NCBI GenBank assembly: GCA_026770575.1
Contig: MU657165.1
Location: forward strand, 967,897 to 1,031,896
Reading direction: 5' to 3'
Source of the DNA: Pelagophyceae sp. CCMP2097
Lineage: Eukaryota; Sar; Pelagophyceae
Length of the DNA: 64,000 nt
Program-made: the position numbers and the translations under genes
Notes under the pieces: model-generated
What the model was told of the DNA's origin: nothing
Seen by the model: the letters and a program-made list of their open reading frames with translations, nothing else
The model's database searches: none
Shown here: positions 41,322 to 52,383 of the stretch, one piece after another
Numbering within the stretch: position 1 is the first letter of the stretch
Layout of the letters: every line of letters begins with the position of its first letter

Positions 41322-42875
41322 ATGTCGGCGGCAGTGATGTCAAAGTGTGCTGCGGTCGCCATCGTGGACGCTCAGGAAGCCGCCGTCGACGGCGTCGCGG
41401 CGCACCTGGCGTCGCTCCGGGCCGACCTCTCGGCGCGCGACGCGGCGTTTGAGTCGGCGTCTAAGCGTTGCCCGAGCCGCGCGGACATTGCCGCCGACGC
41501 GGCGTGGTCCGCGGCGTTTGAGATGGTAAAGCACCTCGAGCGCACCACCGCCGTGCGCCAAGACGGCGGCTGCTCGTTCTACGTCGCGCGCAAGCGGCGG
41601 TACTGCGCGTCTCGAGCCCGAATCGGCGACGATTGGTGCTCGGAGCACGCGGCGGACGCCGGCGAGCGCCACGCGGCGCTCCTCGCCCGCGGCTCCGCCG
41701 GCCACGAGCAAGGCGGCGTAACGGTAAGGCTCGGTCACGTCGCCAATGGCCCGGGCGGCCCCGCGTTGGCCGCTGGCGCCGCCGGCCCGGGTGGCGAGGC
41801 GTTTGCTCCGCCGGGCGTGGAGAAGCGCAAGGTCAACCTCACTCGCCGCATGAAGCACCTCACCGACCCGCTGCGCGTCCCGCCGCTCTTAAACGCGCCG
41901 GATTGGGCCGCGAGGCTCGACGACGCGCGAGGGCCCACGCTCGTGGACGTTGGCTGTGCCAAAGGCCGCTTCGTCCAGGCTTTGGCGACCACGGCCCTCG
42001 GCGGCAATTGCGCCGCGGCGGCGCTCCTCGGCGAGGCCGACGCCGCGCCGTTGGAAGATTGGAACTTTGTCGGCATGGAGATCTTCGCGCCCCTCGCGCA
42101 CGCGGCCAACGACTGGGCGTCCGACCACGCCGCGGCTCAGGGCCGGCGCAACGCCGCGTTCTTGGCCTGCAACGCCGTCTGCGATGACGGCGCCGAGCTC
42201 GGCAAGTTATGCGCGGGATTGAACGTCCGCGCCGTGACCCTGCAGTTCCCGGATCCCTGGGGCGCCCACGCCGCTAACGCCGCGGCCCAAGCGGCGGCCG
42301 ACGCCGCGCAGGAACCGGCGGCCGCCGTCGAGCCGGGCGGCGAAGCGGAGCTCGTCGAGTCGGCGGCGGACGGCGCGAAACGGCGCTTCGACGAGCCCAA
42401 GTTCCGCCGGCGGCGCCTCCTCGGCAGCGCCGGCGTCGCGCGGGCCGTCGCGGCCGTGCTGCCGCCGGGCGGAGTCTGCTACGCCGCGTCCGACGTCTTG
42501 GACGTGGCGCTGGAGATGCGCGAGTCGCTGTCTTCGGCGGGCGCGTTCGTCGACCACGCCATGCACCTCAGCCCCAACTGCGTCGTCCTCGACCGGTCGG
42601 GCCCCGCGCCGAAACTATTGGCCCGCGCGGGCGAAAACGCCGTGACGTGGCTGCCGAGGACGCCGTTTGGCGTGCCGACGGAGCGCGAGCTCGTCTGCGA
42701 GCGCGGCTGGCGGCCCGTCTACCGCTTCCTCCTCGTCCGCACAGACGCGCCAATCGCCGACGCGCCGCAAACCGACGCCGACGAACCGGCCCCGGGCGAA
42801 GACGCCGAGACACCCGCAAAACCCGCGCCCGCCCAAGAGACGGCCACGTCGCTGTACGGCTGCTGCCTCTTCTAG
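41322..42875 (+). CDS. Trm13-type zinc finger fused to TrmB-like tRNA m7G methyltransferase
   Basis: Intronless, 517 residues from ATG 41322. The segment CSFYVARKRRYCASRARIG ending in WCSEHA matches the CCCH zinc finger of Trm13 tRNA methyltransferases. The C-terminal part is a Rossmann methyltransferase of the TrmB/Trmt8 class. Motif I is TLVDVGCAKGRFVQAL, then FVGMEIF, then VTLQFPDPWG for the catalytic loop, followed by RRRLLGSAGVARAVAAVLPP. TrmB enzymes methylate G46 of tRNA at N7. The zinc finger could add tRNA binding. An Ala/Glu-rich insertion (about residues 320-350) interrupts the segment after DPWG, where TrmB normally has its KxRH-type residues. No duplicated frame shift is needed. 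Confidence 0.8.
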   Translation: MSAAVMSKCAAVAIVDAQEAAVDGVAAHLASLRADLSARDAAFESASKRCPSRADIAADAAWSAAFEMVKHLERTTAVRQDGGCSFYVARKRRYCASRARIGDDWCSEHAADAGERHAALLARGSAGHEQGGVTVRLGHVANGPGGPALAAGAAGPGGEAFAPPGVEKRKVNLTRRMKHLTDPLRVPPLLNAPDWAARLDDARGPTLVDVGCAKGRFVQALATTALGGNCAAAALLGEADAAPLEDWNFVGMEIFAPLAHAANDWASDHAAAQGRRNAAFLACNAVCDDGAELGKLCAGLNVRAVTLQFPDPWGAHAANAAAQAAADAAQEPAAAVEPGGEAELVESAADGAKRRFDEPKFRRRRLLGSAGVARAVAAVLPPGGVCYAASDVLDVALEMRESLSSAGAFVDHAMHLSPNCVVLDRSGPAPKLLARAGENAVTWLPRTPFGVPTERELVCERGWRPVYRFLLVRTDAPIADAPQTDADEPAPGEDAETPAKPAPAQETATSLYGCCLF

Positions 42876-42915
42876 TCACTCGGCCTTCTCGAGACCCCGC
42901 AATCTCCCGGGCGGA

Positions 42916-43004
42916 TGGAGCACGTCGAGGCCCGTGGGGCGGCTTTTTCGGATCGAGGCTTCCGAGTCAACTGGCTCAGACTTCCGAGTCACCTGGCTCC
43001 GTAT
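42916..43004. repeat. Short direct repeats in spacer
   Basis: TTCCGAGTCAACTGGCTC and TTCCGAGTCACCTGGCTC lie in close succession at about 42960-43000, between convergent gene ends. They have no coding context. Confidence 0.5.
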
Positions 43005-43121
43005 TCTCCGGAAAGGTCTTTTTATGCGGGTGCGACCCGATTCGACCCGTGCGTTTGTCGGCTGGCCACCCGCGACCAGCACGCGAGTCGGCATGGGATA
43101 TAAACTTTAAGGAATGCGGGG

Positions 43122-43475
43122 CTAGTTGCGGGCTCCGCGTAGCCTCCGGGGCTGTACGTTGGAGCCGGGCGGCGTGCGCTCGCGGTTGGCGCGGATCTCG
43201 GAGGGTTCCCAGATCTTGGTGCGCCGCGCGGTGTTGACGCGGCGCATGTCGCGCAGGACGCGCGAGTCGGCGTTGGCCGCGGCCGGCCGCCGCGAAGAGC
43301 CGCCCGCCGAGCGCACCCGCGCCCTGGTCTCGGGCCGCGTCCCCGCGGTGTTGTACACGGCGACGACGTCTGCGATTTGCCGCATGGCCTCGGCCGACCG
43401 GACGTCGTCGTACTTGGCCGCCGCCGCGCGCAGCAGAAACGCCGTCACGAGCGCGAAGAGGCGGTGGAAGGCCAT
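43122..43475 (-). CDS. Short secreted or membrane-anchored protein, unknown
   Basis: Open frame of 117 residues starting MAFHRLFALVTAFLLRAAAA, a clear signal peptide or anchor. The rest is Arg-rich and soluble (DDVRSAEAMRQIADVVAVYN, RVLRDMRRVNTARRT). No domain is recognised. It is kept because the leader is convincing and the stop is immediately followed by a non-coding spacer. An exon model with introns is possible. Confidence 0.45.
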   Translation of the reverse strand: MAFHRLFALVTAFLLRAAAAKYDDVRSAEAMRQIADVVAVYNTAGTRPETRARVRSAGGSSRRPAAANADSRVLRDMRRVNTARRTKIWEPSEIRANRERTPPGSNVQPRRLRGARN

Positions 43476-44576
43476 GGGGTCGGGGAGCCGGCGGAGGGGT
43501 GCCGCAACCGCGCAACGGTGCGAGCGCGCTCGGCCGGGGGGCTCGCGGTTACGAGCGGAGCTCCGTCGCCCGAGTGGATGTGCTTTGACTGGACTGTTGC
43601 CGAGAATGACGAGGGAACCAAAAAAATTGCGCGGGAGGTCCAGTGATTCACTGAAACTGATACTAGGATTCCTAGTATTACTAATAGTATAAACTTGAAG
43701 TTGAATTAAACATTGATAGCTCATCAAAGTTTGGAGAGATTTCAGAGAGAGCTCGCAAAATTGCAAAAGTATCTGTCGGTAATGTTACACTCCGAAACTT
43801 GCACCAGAGACGTCGAACTTTAAGCTCGACAGCGTCGACGCTGCTCGACGCTACAGCGGCACGCTCTTTTAACCGCCAGCAATCCATCGAACGTGGGACA
43901 ATAAAATGACAGCCTGCCCTATGCCGAGACGGTCTTTCGCTTTCAAGGAGGAGTGCCGTACAAAGAAAAGCCTCACCCAGGAAGTCGAAACAAATCCAGG
44001 GGAGTGTCCGACGAAAGCGCAGATACGCGCCGACACACCGGCGCCGGCCCCCGCGCCGACGCCGACGGCCACGCCGACGACCGCGCCGACCGTCCCTGCG
44101 GCTGAATGCGCCACGTACCGCAGTTCGGGTATTCGTTCACCGAGGGGAAGGCTTACGCGACGCGTGTCGTGGAAGAGCAGGGCGTGGACGAGCAGTGACA
44201 AAGAGTCCACCAGAGTTGAAGTAGATTTCCATCGGAAAAGGGGACGCCGAGCATACCTGGCGAGGGTTGGCTCGGCAGCCCGGGCGACGTTAGGAACGCC
44301 GAGACGTCGCGCAGCAGAGAGGCCGAGCCTCGCGACCCACTCATCCTTCTTCCCCGACACCCTTCCTTTACGCGCTCCACCGAGGCTGCTCAAGTCAACA
44401 GGCAGGGCCTCCGCATCCTGGTGCCAGCGGTGCGACGGCGAACACGCGAGGCCGAGAGCGGCCGCCGTGTTTTGACCTCGCACTTGAAACTCATTTCATC
44501 GCTAAACCTCGAACCACTATTCGACTGGATACCTCGTCGCACTCGTCCGCACGAGTAGTGCCGTGACCCTGCCCAC
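43476..44576. other. Spacer with no supported gene
   Basis: AT-richer first half (43600-43880) with a GGATTCCTAGTATTACTA-type imperfect palindrome near 43663-43690. The second half is open on both strands: 43906-44475 plus and 43869-44483 minus. Neither product shows a family motif, so I assign no gene. A Pro/Ala/Thr repeat (44036-44100) appears in the plus frame. Confidence 0.4.
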
Positions 44577-46155
44577 ATGGACTCGTTGGAGATTGAAGAG
44601 GACTCCGAGTCGCTCGTGGCACGCGCGCATCCGAAGGCGAGGCCGGGCGCGCCTCGACGAGCCTTCCGGTGGCTCTTGGTCGCCTCTTGGCGGTCTCGGT
44701 GCTCCGCCCTCGTCACCGGCGGGCGCCGCCTCGTCAGCGGCGGCGCGCCGAATCGATTGGATCGGGCGTCGCTCTGCGCGGCCGGCCCGCGCGCGCCGTG
44801 GCCGGCGGGCGCCGGCGACTCAGACGCGTCGGGAGACTCGGGGTCGGTGCTCTCGGCTGCGGCGCTCGTCGCGGGCACGACCGTCGGCGCCGGCGTGCTC
44901 GCGCTGCCCGCGGCGACGGCGGCCGCGGGCTTCGGCCTCTCCAGCGGTGTCCTTCTCGGCGCATGGGCGTTTATGACGACTTCGGCGCTCCTCGTCGGCG
45001 AGTCCACCGTCAACGCCGCCCACGCGCTCCGGCGGCCCGGCGTCGGCCTCTTGGCGACGACCGAGTTGTCCCTCGGTTCGGGCGTCGGGCGCGTCGCTGG
45101 CGCCTGCTTTGCATTTATTCACTACGCCCTCCTCGTCGCCTACATCGCCCAGGGCGGCCGCATCCTCGCCGACGGCGCCGGCGCGCCCCTCGTCGCGGGG
45201 CCCCTCGCCTTCGTCGCCGTCTTCGGCGGCGCCGTCGCGCTCGGCACCGCCGGCTTCGTCGAGAAGCTGAACAACGTGCTCGTCTGCTTCGTGATCGCGT
45301 CGTTCGTCGCCCTCGTCGCGGTCGCGGCGCCGCAGTTCGACGCGCAGCGCCTGGCCCAAGCTGGCGACGCCCGAGCCGCGTTCGCCGCCGTGCCCGTCAG
45401 CTGCTTGGCGCTCGTCTTCCACAACGTCGTCCCGGTCGTCGCGGAGCGCCTCAAAGGCGATCTGCCCGCGCTCCGGACCGCAGTCGTCGCAGGCTCGATC
45501 GTCCCGTACGTCGTCCGCCGCCTATGGCGTCCGTCGACCCACGCACGTCGCAGGCTCGTTATGTTCCTGTGCTGGAACGGCCTCGTGCTCGGGTCCGTCT
45601 CGGACGTGTCACCGGGCTCCGACCCCGTCGACGCGCTCCGCAACGCCGCAGACGGCAGCGCCATGTAAGTTTTGCGCGGTGCGGGCCTGCGCGGCGCGGG
45701 GCTGCGGGGCGCGCTGCGGGGCGTCGCAGCTCGGATGCACGACCAGGCTCGGCCCCATCGTCTCGCTCTTCTCCGAGGTGGCCATCGCGACGAGTTTTTT
45801 CGGCTTCTTCTACGGTTTGCGTTCGTTCCTCTGCGACCTCTTTGCAGTTTCTGACGGGCCGACGCTGCGGTGGACGACGGACCTGGGGCTCTCGGCGCTC
45901 GTCCTGGGCCCGCCGCTCCTCGTCGCCGCCACAAAGCCGGATGTGTTTCTCGGCGCACTCGACGTCGCCGCCACGTTCGGCGTCACCACGCTCTTCGGTA
46001 TCGTCCCCGCGGCCACCGTCTGGCGGCAGCGCTACGGCGACGAAGCGCCCGCCGTCGAACCGTTGGTGCCCGGCGGCCGAGCCACGCTCGCGGTGATGAT
46101 GGCCATCTCGTCGGCCGTCATCATCGAGGGCGCGGCGGACCTCGTCACCCGATGA
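44577..46155 (+). CDS. Aromatic amino acid permease (HAAAP/TyrP-like)
   Basis: Exons 44577-45505, 45554-45664 and 45747-46155 (introns 48 and 82 nt, donors GTACGT and GTAAGT), 482 residues. After about 90 polar residues the protein has the eleven-helix pattern of the HAAAP family. It begins with VAGTTVGAGVLALPAATAAA, the substrate-binding first helix with its broken GxGxLALP motif. Splicing produces SIVPLVMFLCWNGLVLGSV and MLGPIVSLFSEVAIATSF, both conserved in TyrP/Mtr, which confirms the junctions. These carriers import tyrosine or tryptophan with protons. The N-terminal extension (Arg/Ser-rich) may target an organelle; plastid forms of this family exist in algae and plants. Confidence 0.85.
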
Positions 46156-46310
46156 GCGCCCGCGCCCGCGCCGGGTGTGTCCATGTGTTGCCTGTAAAGG
46201 CACTTTTCCAACGAGGAGTCGTCGGCGTCTGGCCGAGGCGCCCATCGCATCTCCAGAGGCAAACGACAGCGTTCCCCGGGTTCAGAGAAAGCAAGAGTTA
46301 AGCATGGGTG

Positions 46311-48873
46311 TTAGACGGTGACGGGCACGCTCGCCGCGGCGCGCTGCGTGGCGCCGTCGAGCCAGGGGTACTTTTGCGAGCGCAGGGTCTCAAAGGTGCC
46401 GATGGCGGCGTCCTGCTGGAGCGTGAGGCCGATGTCGTCGAGGCCCTCGAGGAGGCACTTTTTCAGGAACGGGTCGACATCAAAGTCGAACTTCAAGCCC
46501 GTCGTCGTGGCCACGGTCTGCGAGGGCAGGTCCACGGTGAACTCGACGCCGGCGGAGGCGTCGGCGAGGAGGGCGTCGATTTGCGCGCGCGGCAGGGCGA
46601 TAGGGAGCATGCCGTTCTTAAAGCAGTTGTTGAAGAAAATGTCCGCAAACGACGGCGCGATGATGACCATCACGCCCGCGTCCTTGATCGCCCAGGGCGC
46701 GTGCTCGCGCGACGAGCCGCAGCCAAAGTTCTCGCCGGCGACCATCATGCGCGCGGCGCCCGCGGCCCACGGCGCCTTGTTTAGCACAAACGATTCCTTG
46801 AGCTGCGGGGCCTCGCCGCGCGCGACGCCGTCGGCATTGTCGTAGCGCAGCTCCGCGAACGCGGCGAAGCCGAGGCCGGAGCGCTTGATCGTCTTGAGGT
46901 ACTCTTTGGGGATGATCATGTCCGTGTCCACGTTCTGGATGTCCAGCGGCGCGGCGAGGCCCACGACCTGGACGAGCTGCTTGTCGCTCACCGCCGCCGC
47001 CGCCGCGCCCGACGACTTCTGCGCCGCCGCCGCGGGCCGGTTGATGACGGGGCCGGACTTGAGCGAGGCGGCGTTCACGGACATGTCGGCGAGGCGCGGG
47101 ACAACGTCCGTCGACGCGGCGGTGATGGCCGCGGCGGCTGCGGCGTCGAGCTGCAAATCGCGGATGTCGGCGAGGCGCCCCGCGACGGCGGCGGCGGCGG
47201 CCATGGCCGGCGAGACCAGGTGCGTGCGGCCGCCGTTGCCCTGGCGGCCCTCAAAGTTGCGGTTTGACGTAGAGGCGCACCGCTCCTGCGGCTTGAGCTT
47301 GTCCGGGTTCATGGCGAGGCACATGCTGCACCCCGGCTCGCGCCACTCGAAGCCCGCCTCGATGAGGATCTTATCCAGGCCCTCGGCTTCGGCCTGCGCC
47401 TTGACGAGGCCCGAGCCAGGCACCACAATGGCCGTCACGCTCTGGGCGACCTTGCGGCCCGCGGCGACGGCGGCAACGGCGCGCATGTCCTCGATGCGGC
47501 CGTTGGTGCAGCTTCCCACGAAGACGTAGTCGATGGCGACTTGGTCGAGCTTCTGGCCCGCGTCCAAGCCCATGTACTCCAGCGACCGCTTGATGGCCGC
47601 CTTGCGCGGGGCGGAGAGCGAGTCGTCCTGCTCGTAGTCCGGGGCGTAGCCCGTGATGGGGGCCACGTCCTGGGGAGAGGTGCCCCACGTGACCATGGGG
47701 GGGATGTCCCCAGCGTCAATCTCCACGACGCGGTCGTAGTGCGCCCCTTCATCCGACGCCAGCGTCTCCCAGTACGCCACCGCGTCGCGCCACTCCTGCG
47801 AGTCGGGCGCGGGCACCATGGGCCGGCCCTCGAGGTACGCGACCGTCGTCGCGTCCGGCGCCACGAGGCCCGCGCGCGCGCCCGCCTCGATGGCCATGTT
47901 CGAGATGGACATGCGCGCCTCCATGGAGAGCGAACGGATCGCCGACCCGCCGAACTCAATGGCGGACCCTACGCAGTCCGATCAAGCGGCGCTCCTCCTT
48001 GCGGCGACGCACCCGTGCCGCCGGCGGTGCCGATCTGGCCGATGACGTAGAGGACAATGTCTTTGGACGTCACGCCCGGCCCGAGGATGCCGTCGACGCG
48101 GACGAGCATGTTCTTGGGCTTTTGCTGGACGATGGTTTGCGTGGCCAGCACGTGCTCCACCTGGTATTTTCGCGTTTCGCCGCGGCTTTTTTAGATGGCG
48201 GCCGCCGTCGGTGGCGCACCTCGCTCGTGCCGATGCCGAAGGCGAGGGCGCCAAAGGCGCCGTGCGTGGCGGTGTGCGAGTCGCCGCAGACGCACGTCGT
48301 CCCCGGCAGCGTAAAGCCCTGCTCCGGCCCGACGACGTGCACAATGCCCTGCCGCGCGTCCGACATGCCAAAGTACGTCAGCCCAAAGTCGCGCACGTTC
48401 TCCTCGAGCGCCAGGACCTAAACGAGGCGTGGGCGCCGGCGTGGGCGCCGGCAAAGGCCTCACCTGCGTCCGCGAGGCGGCGTCCTCGAGGAACGTCTCG
48501 ATGGACATTTCTCCGGCGTGGAAGTCGGTGCGCGACGAAGTCGGGATGTTGTGGTCCACCGTGCACAGGGTGCAGTCGGGCCGGCGGACGTTGCGGCCCG
48601 CGAGGCGCAGGCCTACTTTATGCGTCGGCGCCGCCGCTTTCGATGGGCCGCCGCACCTTCAAAGGCCTGCGGCGAGGTCACTTCGTGGACGAGGTGGCGG
48701 TCGATGTAGAGGAGCGTGGCGCCGTCGCGTTCCGTAACGAGATGCGACTCCCAAATCTTATCCATCAAAGTCTGCGGCCCCGCATCGACTTTCGTCTTGA
48801 AGCGGCGCGCATTCGCGCGCGGCGCGACCGTGAACGCGTCGGCGCTAGACGCGAGCAATGCGCAGAGGAGCAT
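46311..48873 (-). CDS. leuCD: 3-isopropylmalate dehydratase, fused large and small subunits, plastid-targeted
   Basis: Exons 48873-48657, 48612-48464, 48417-48220, 48160-48013 and 47968-46311; introns are 44, 46, 59 and 44 nt. About 789 residues. The leader [19 protein letters not shown] combines a signal peptide with an Ala-Phe cleavage motif, the hallmark of plastid import in stramenopile algae. The large-subunit part has [30 protein letters not shown] and [13 protein letters not shown], which supply the three cysteines of the 4Fe-4S cluster. After an Ala-rich linker comes the LeuD swivel domain ([31 protein letters not shown]). The enzyme isomerises 2- to 3-isopropylmalate in leucine synthesis. 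Bacteria use separate LeuC and LeuD; fungi have the fused form. It converges with the permease gene. Confidence 0.92.
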
Positions 48874-49856
48874 GGCTTCGCTTGGGAAGGCCAAGAAGCA
48901 CTTGCGATGCAGTGCGGCACCTCGGGTCGAATTGGCGACACTACCGAGGAAGCCTCAGCCTGAGGCGTCGGTCGCGAAGACGACCGCAAGGTGTGCATCA
49001 GGGAGAAGGGGTCCGGTCCCTCGTCCCCCACGGCCCCGTTCGGTGGAGGCCGACACTTCTACGTCGTATACAATCGGTGTACGACTCGTCTGAAGGTCTC
49101 GGTGGCAGATGGTGTGCGTGCGGCGCCGCAGGCCACGGTGATTCAAACGACGGCGAGGTCAAGGCCGTCGTGGTGCATGACGGGCTGGGCTCCAGGCGTG
49201 GCACTCGCGCCTCGATGTGCTCCCGGTGGCGCGCGGCGTGACATGCGCGGTGCGACATGCTACGAGTGCTGCTGCGAGACGATGTGCAAGGCAGGTGCCT
49301 GCAGCGTGGCAAGCGGTGCCCGCTCTGCCGAGCGAATCGCCGCTCGTCGGCTGCCGAGTGGCAGCGCTGGGTCACGTGGACGAGGGGCCCGCCCTCGGCG
49401 CGGTTCCTGTTCGGGAATGCAGTGCAGGCTCAGTGGGCCTCCAGAAGAGCTGGAAGCGCGCGGTCGGGTTGTAGGAGAGCTCGCCGCGGTGCCATGGGCG
49501 CGCTCAGACTGCGTTGTGCGCCCGAGACCCCGAGACCGCCTCTTCGCCGACCGCACCCAGTGCGCGCAGCCCCGAGACACTGCGACGCCGCGTGCTCTCG
49601 TAACGCACTTGCGGGCCGCTTCGATGCGATCTAGAGCCACGGAGCTCTGATCATACGCGGTCACGGTGCCCCGAGGTCGCATCCCGGGCTCGTGGCCGCG
49701 GGTTTTCCAACTCAACGGACCTCCAACGCCCAGCAACCACAGCCACCAGGGCAGCCCGACTCCCGAGCTCGCGGCTCCAGCAGTCTTTGACCGGGCGCGC
49801 CTCGGCCCTCGCACTTGCGGTCCTCTCGTCCGCGTCGCCGAGGCCCGGCTGTTGCG
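48874..49856. other. Long spacer with no supported gene
   Basis: Several frames are open on both strands (for example plus 48991-49650), but they overlap, are rich in Arg/Ser/Cys without pattern, and have no domain. The region probably contains the promoter of the isopropylmalate dehydratase gene (minus) and of TRAPPC5 (plus). Confidence 0.4.
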
Positions 49857-50503
49857 ATGATCAAGGCCGGCGCCAAGGAGCGCCACGTCTCGCTTTCGAG
49901 CTTTGCGTACATTTTTTGCGAAGTCGTGCAGTACCAAACCGCGCGCATCCAGACGGCGTCGGACCTGGAGAGGCGGCTCGAGGAGATGGGCCACGCCGTG
50001 GGCGTGCGCGTCCTGGAGCTCGTCGCCTTTCGCGAGCGGCAGACGAAGCGGGAGCTTCGGGTTATTGGCATTTTGCAGTTCGTCTCCAGCGTCTGCTGGC
50101 GCGCGCTCTTCGGCAAGGCGGCAGACTCGCTGGAGCGGTCGACGGAGAGCGACCACGAGTACATGATCCACGAGTCGGAACCCGCGACGAACCGATTCAT
50201 CTCCGTGCCGCCCGACCTCGGCCAGCTGAACTGCGCCGCGTACATCGCGGGTGCGTCGCCCCTGTCTGTCGCCGTCGGGAAGGGCGCCCTGGTCGACCTT
50301 CACACACGCCAGTCTCATACACGCCAGTCGCCAGACTCGCCCGATCAGGCGTCATCGCGGGCATCCTCGAAAGCGCCAACTTCCCCGCCGAGTGCACGGC
50401 GCACACCGTCTCCGACGGGCCGGGCATGGGCGACAGAACAGTCTTCCTCATCAAGTTCACCCCAGAGGTCATGGCCCGCGAGGCCGCGCTCGCCGGCGGC
50501 TAG
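49857..50503 (+). CDS. TRAPPC5: TRAPP complex subunit TRAPPC5 (Trs31)
   Basis: Exons 49857-50250 and 50349-50503 (98-nt intron, donor GTGCGT), about 182 residues. The sequence runs with TRAPPC5/Trs31 almost from end to end: HVSLSSFAYIFCEVVQYQT, LERRLEEMGHAVGVRVLEL, RVIGILQFVSSVCWRALFGK, DHEYMIHESEPATNRFISVP, then NCAAYIAGVIAGILESANFP across the junction. TRAPP is a vesicle-tethering complex and exchange factor for Rab1/Ypt1 at the Golgi. The family usually has about 15 more residues before this ATG. A short upstream exon carrying AVFDRARLG (near 49778-49806) could supply them. Confidence 0.88.
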
Positions 50504-50705
50504 GCCGAAAAGGCCCGCGCCGGAAACGTCGAGAGCGTCCGTGCACGCACCCCGGTCAACCCGGCCTACCCGGCCTAAATGCGTGTCTCTTTGCCCACCC
50601 GTCGACCCACGGGAGCGAGGAGAGGCCTTGGGGCCTTCTCTGCGAGCGTCGCCGAAAAACTCGAGCGAGGTCAGACGTCGACGCCACGCGTGGCCACCCG
50701 GGACG

Positions 50706-51523
50706 ATGCGCGCCTCTCTCGGGGCCTTGGTGGCGCTGCTGGTGGCGCCCTGCGCGTCGCTCCGCTTGGGCCTGCAGCGGCGCGCGGTGCTGGCCGGCGT
50801 GCCGGCGCTGCTGCTCGGCGGCGCCTCGGCCGCGTCGGCGGCGCCGCGCTACGGCGGCACGGCGCCGCAGCTCAAGGGCGACTACGCCAACGAGATCTTC
50901 TCCACCAACGGCTGCGCGAAGCGGGGCCCGCTGGGCAAGTGCGAGGACGAGGGCGGCACGGTCTCGGCGACCGAGGAACGCGAGGAGCTCCAGCGCGCCG
51001 CGCAGTCCGGTGCGCGGCGTGGCCCCGCCGGCCGATTCGCAGGCACGCCGCTTTCTAGGCCGCGAGAAGGCGGCCAAGTACATGGCCGACGAGGAGGAGG
51101 CCAACACGGCGTCGCCTCTGATCATGCGCCTGCGCGAGCAGACCGCCGCCAACAAGGTCAAGAACCAGAAGAAGGTCGACGAGGAGATGTTCATGAACTC
51201 GCAGTCCGGCGACTTCGGGCCCTTTTCCCGCTACGTGAGTCCTTCCTGCGGCCGCCGAGACGCGCGCGTCCCAGCCCGCCTCGCAGATGCTCGTGGAAAA
51301 ACCCGACGGCAAGTACGTGATGATGCCCAAGTCGCGCGGCGACAAGATGAAGAAGGACCAGCTCGTGGTCGACCAGAAGTTCGTCGATGCGGCGGCTTTG
51401 GCGAAATACATTTCAATCTACGGCGCCGAGCCCGAGCCAACCGTGCGCGCGCCGACTGGCGAGACGACGACGCGCGAACCCACCGAGGTGGACAAGGAAC
51501 TCGCCCGGCTGGCCGCACTCTAA
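50706..51523 (+). CDS. Predicted thylakoid-lumen protein with twin-arginine signal
   Basis: Exons 50706-51009, 51059-51234 and 51287-51523 (introns 49 and 52 nt), 238 residues. A signal peptide (LGALVALLVAPCASL) is followed by LGLQRRAVLAGVPALLLGGA, a Tat-type RR motif plus hydrophobic core and AxA cleavage (SAASAAP). This order is that of a lumenal protein crossing the ER, the plastid envelopes and then the thylakoid by the Tat route. The mature part has two cysteines (NGCAKRGPLGKCEDEGG), a charged helix (LREQTAANKVKNQKKVDEEM) and a C-terminal acidic tail. The function is unknown. Confidence 0.7.
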
Positions 51524-51807
51524 ACGCCGTTTGCAACCCGCCAAGAATCCCCGGAGAAGATGAGGCGGACCCCATCTCGAACGAAGATGCATTCCAGTTG
51601 CCTTTGCCAAGGATGGAGCGGACTCACGACGGGCTGTCGTCCGGCCGCTCTCCTGGCTCGGGCGTGTCTCATCGATCTCGTCAACGGGTCTGCGCATCGA
51701 CCGTACCGCTCAGGTGTAAAATCAAATCCTTCTAAAGTTCGGCGACTAGTTTTGCGATCGGATCTATCGCTTCGCCCCGCCGCACTCCGCGCCGCCTTCC
51801 GAGGAAG

Positions 51808-52383
51808 ATGGATTCGATGGAGCGGCTGCCGTTCGTGCACGCGTCGGGCGTGGCGATCAAGCCCGGGTGCGTCGGCGGCGGCCTCGGCGTCGTCGCGGCG
51901 GGGCCCATCAAGTGCGGCGACGTCGTGGAGAAGATGCTCCTCTGCCGGCTCCTCGAGAGCTACCCGGGCCACGACGACGAGCACGTCTTCGTCTGGTGGA
52001 AGGGCAAACCGGGCACCGTCTACTCTGGCAGCGGGTCGGGCAAGTCGACTGCCGTCGAGGGCGAGTGGCGCGCGCCTCGAATCAACGACGACCCCAAAGC
52101 CGACACTTTCGGCGAGGTCCTCTTCTCGCCCGCGGACATGGCCGAGGGCAACATCTGCTGGTGCCAGGGCTCGGGCAACGCTGTGTACTACAACACGGGG
52201 CCCAAGACGGCCTGGAACACGCGGTCGCTCAAGGACTTTGATAACGACGTCCTCGCCTTGGTCGCCACGCGCGACATCGCAGAAGGCGAGGAGATCATCA
52301 TCATGTACTCGTCCATCAACTGGCGCACCTGTTGGGACGACCTCCGCGCCGCAGTGCCGCCGCCGCCGCCGCCGCAGGCCTGA
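51808..52383 (+). CDS. SET-domain protein
   Basis: Intronless, 191 residues. The N-terminal GGGLGVVAAGPIKCGDVVEK corresponds to the first SET motif (G-hG-hxA). The C-terminal part has NDVLALVATRDIAEGEEIII followed by MYSSINW, the characteristic rDIxxGEEhxxxY end of SET domains. The NH motif position reads GNAVYYNTG. SET proteins are usually lysine methyltransferases. The GSGSGKST stretch looks like a P-loop, but it lies in an insertion without other ATPase motifs. A polyproline tail ends the protein. The protein is small, so it may be a stand-alone SET enzyme like those acting on non-histone substrates. Confidence 0.7.
   Translation: MDSMERLPFVHASGVAIKPGCVGGGLGVVAAGPIKCGDVVEKMLLCRLLESYPGHDDEHVFVWWKGKPGTVYSGSGSGKSTAVEGEWRAPRINDDPKADTFGEVLFSPADMAEGNICWCQGSGNAVYYNTGPKTAWNTRSLKDFDNDVLALVATRDIAEGEEIIIMYSSINWRTCWDDLRAAVPPPPPPQA

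Noticed and set aside
48991..49650. Open plus-strand frame of about 219 residues
   Set aside because: No domain, heavy overlap with an equally long minus frame, and composition like other shadows in this GC-rich DNA.
52027..52050. P-loop ATPase in the SET-domain protein
   Set aside because: GSGSGKST occurs alone without Walker B or other nucleotide-binding motifs; likely a flexible insertion.
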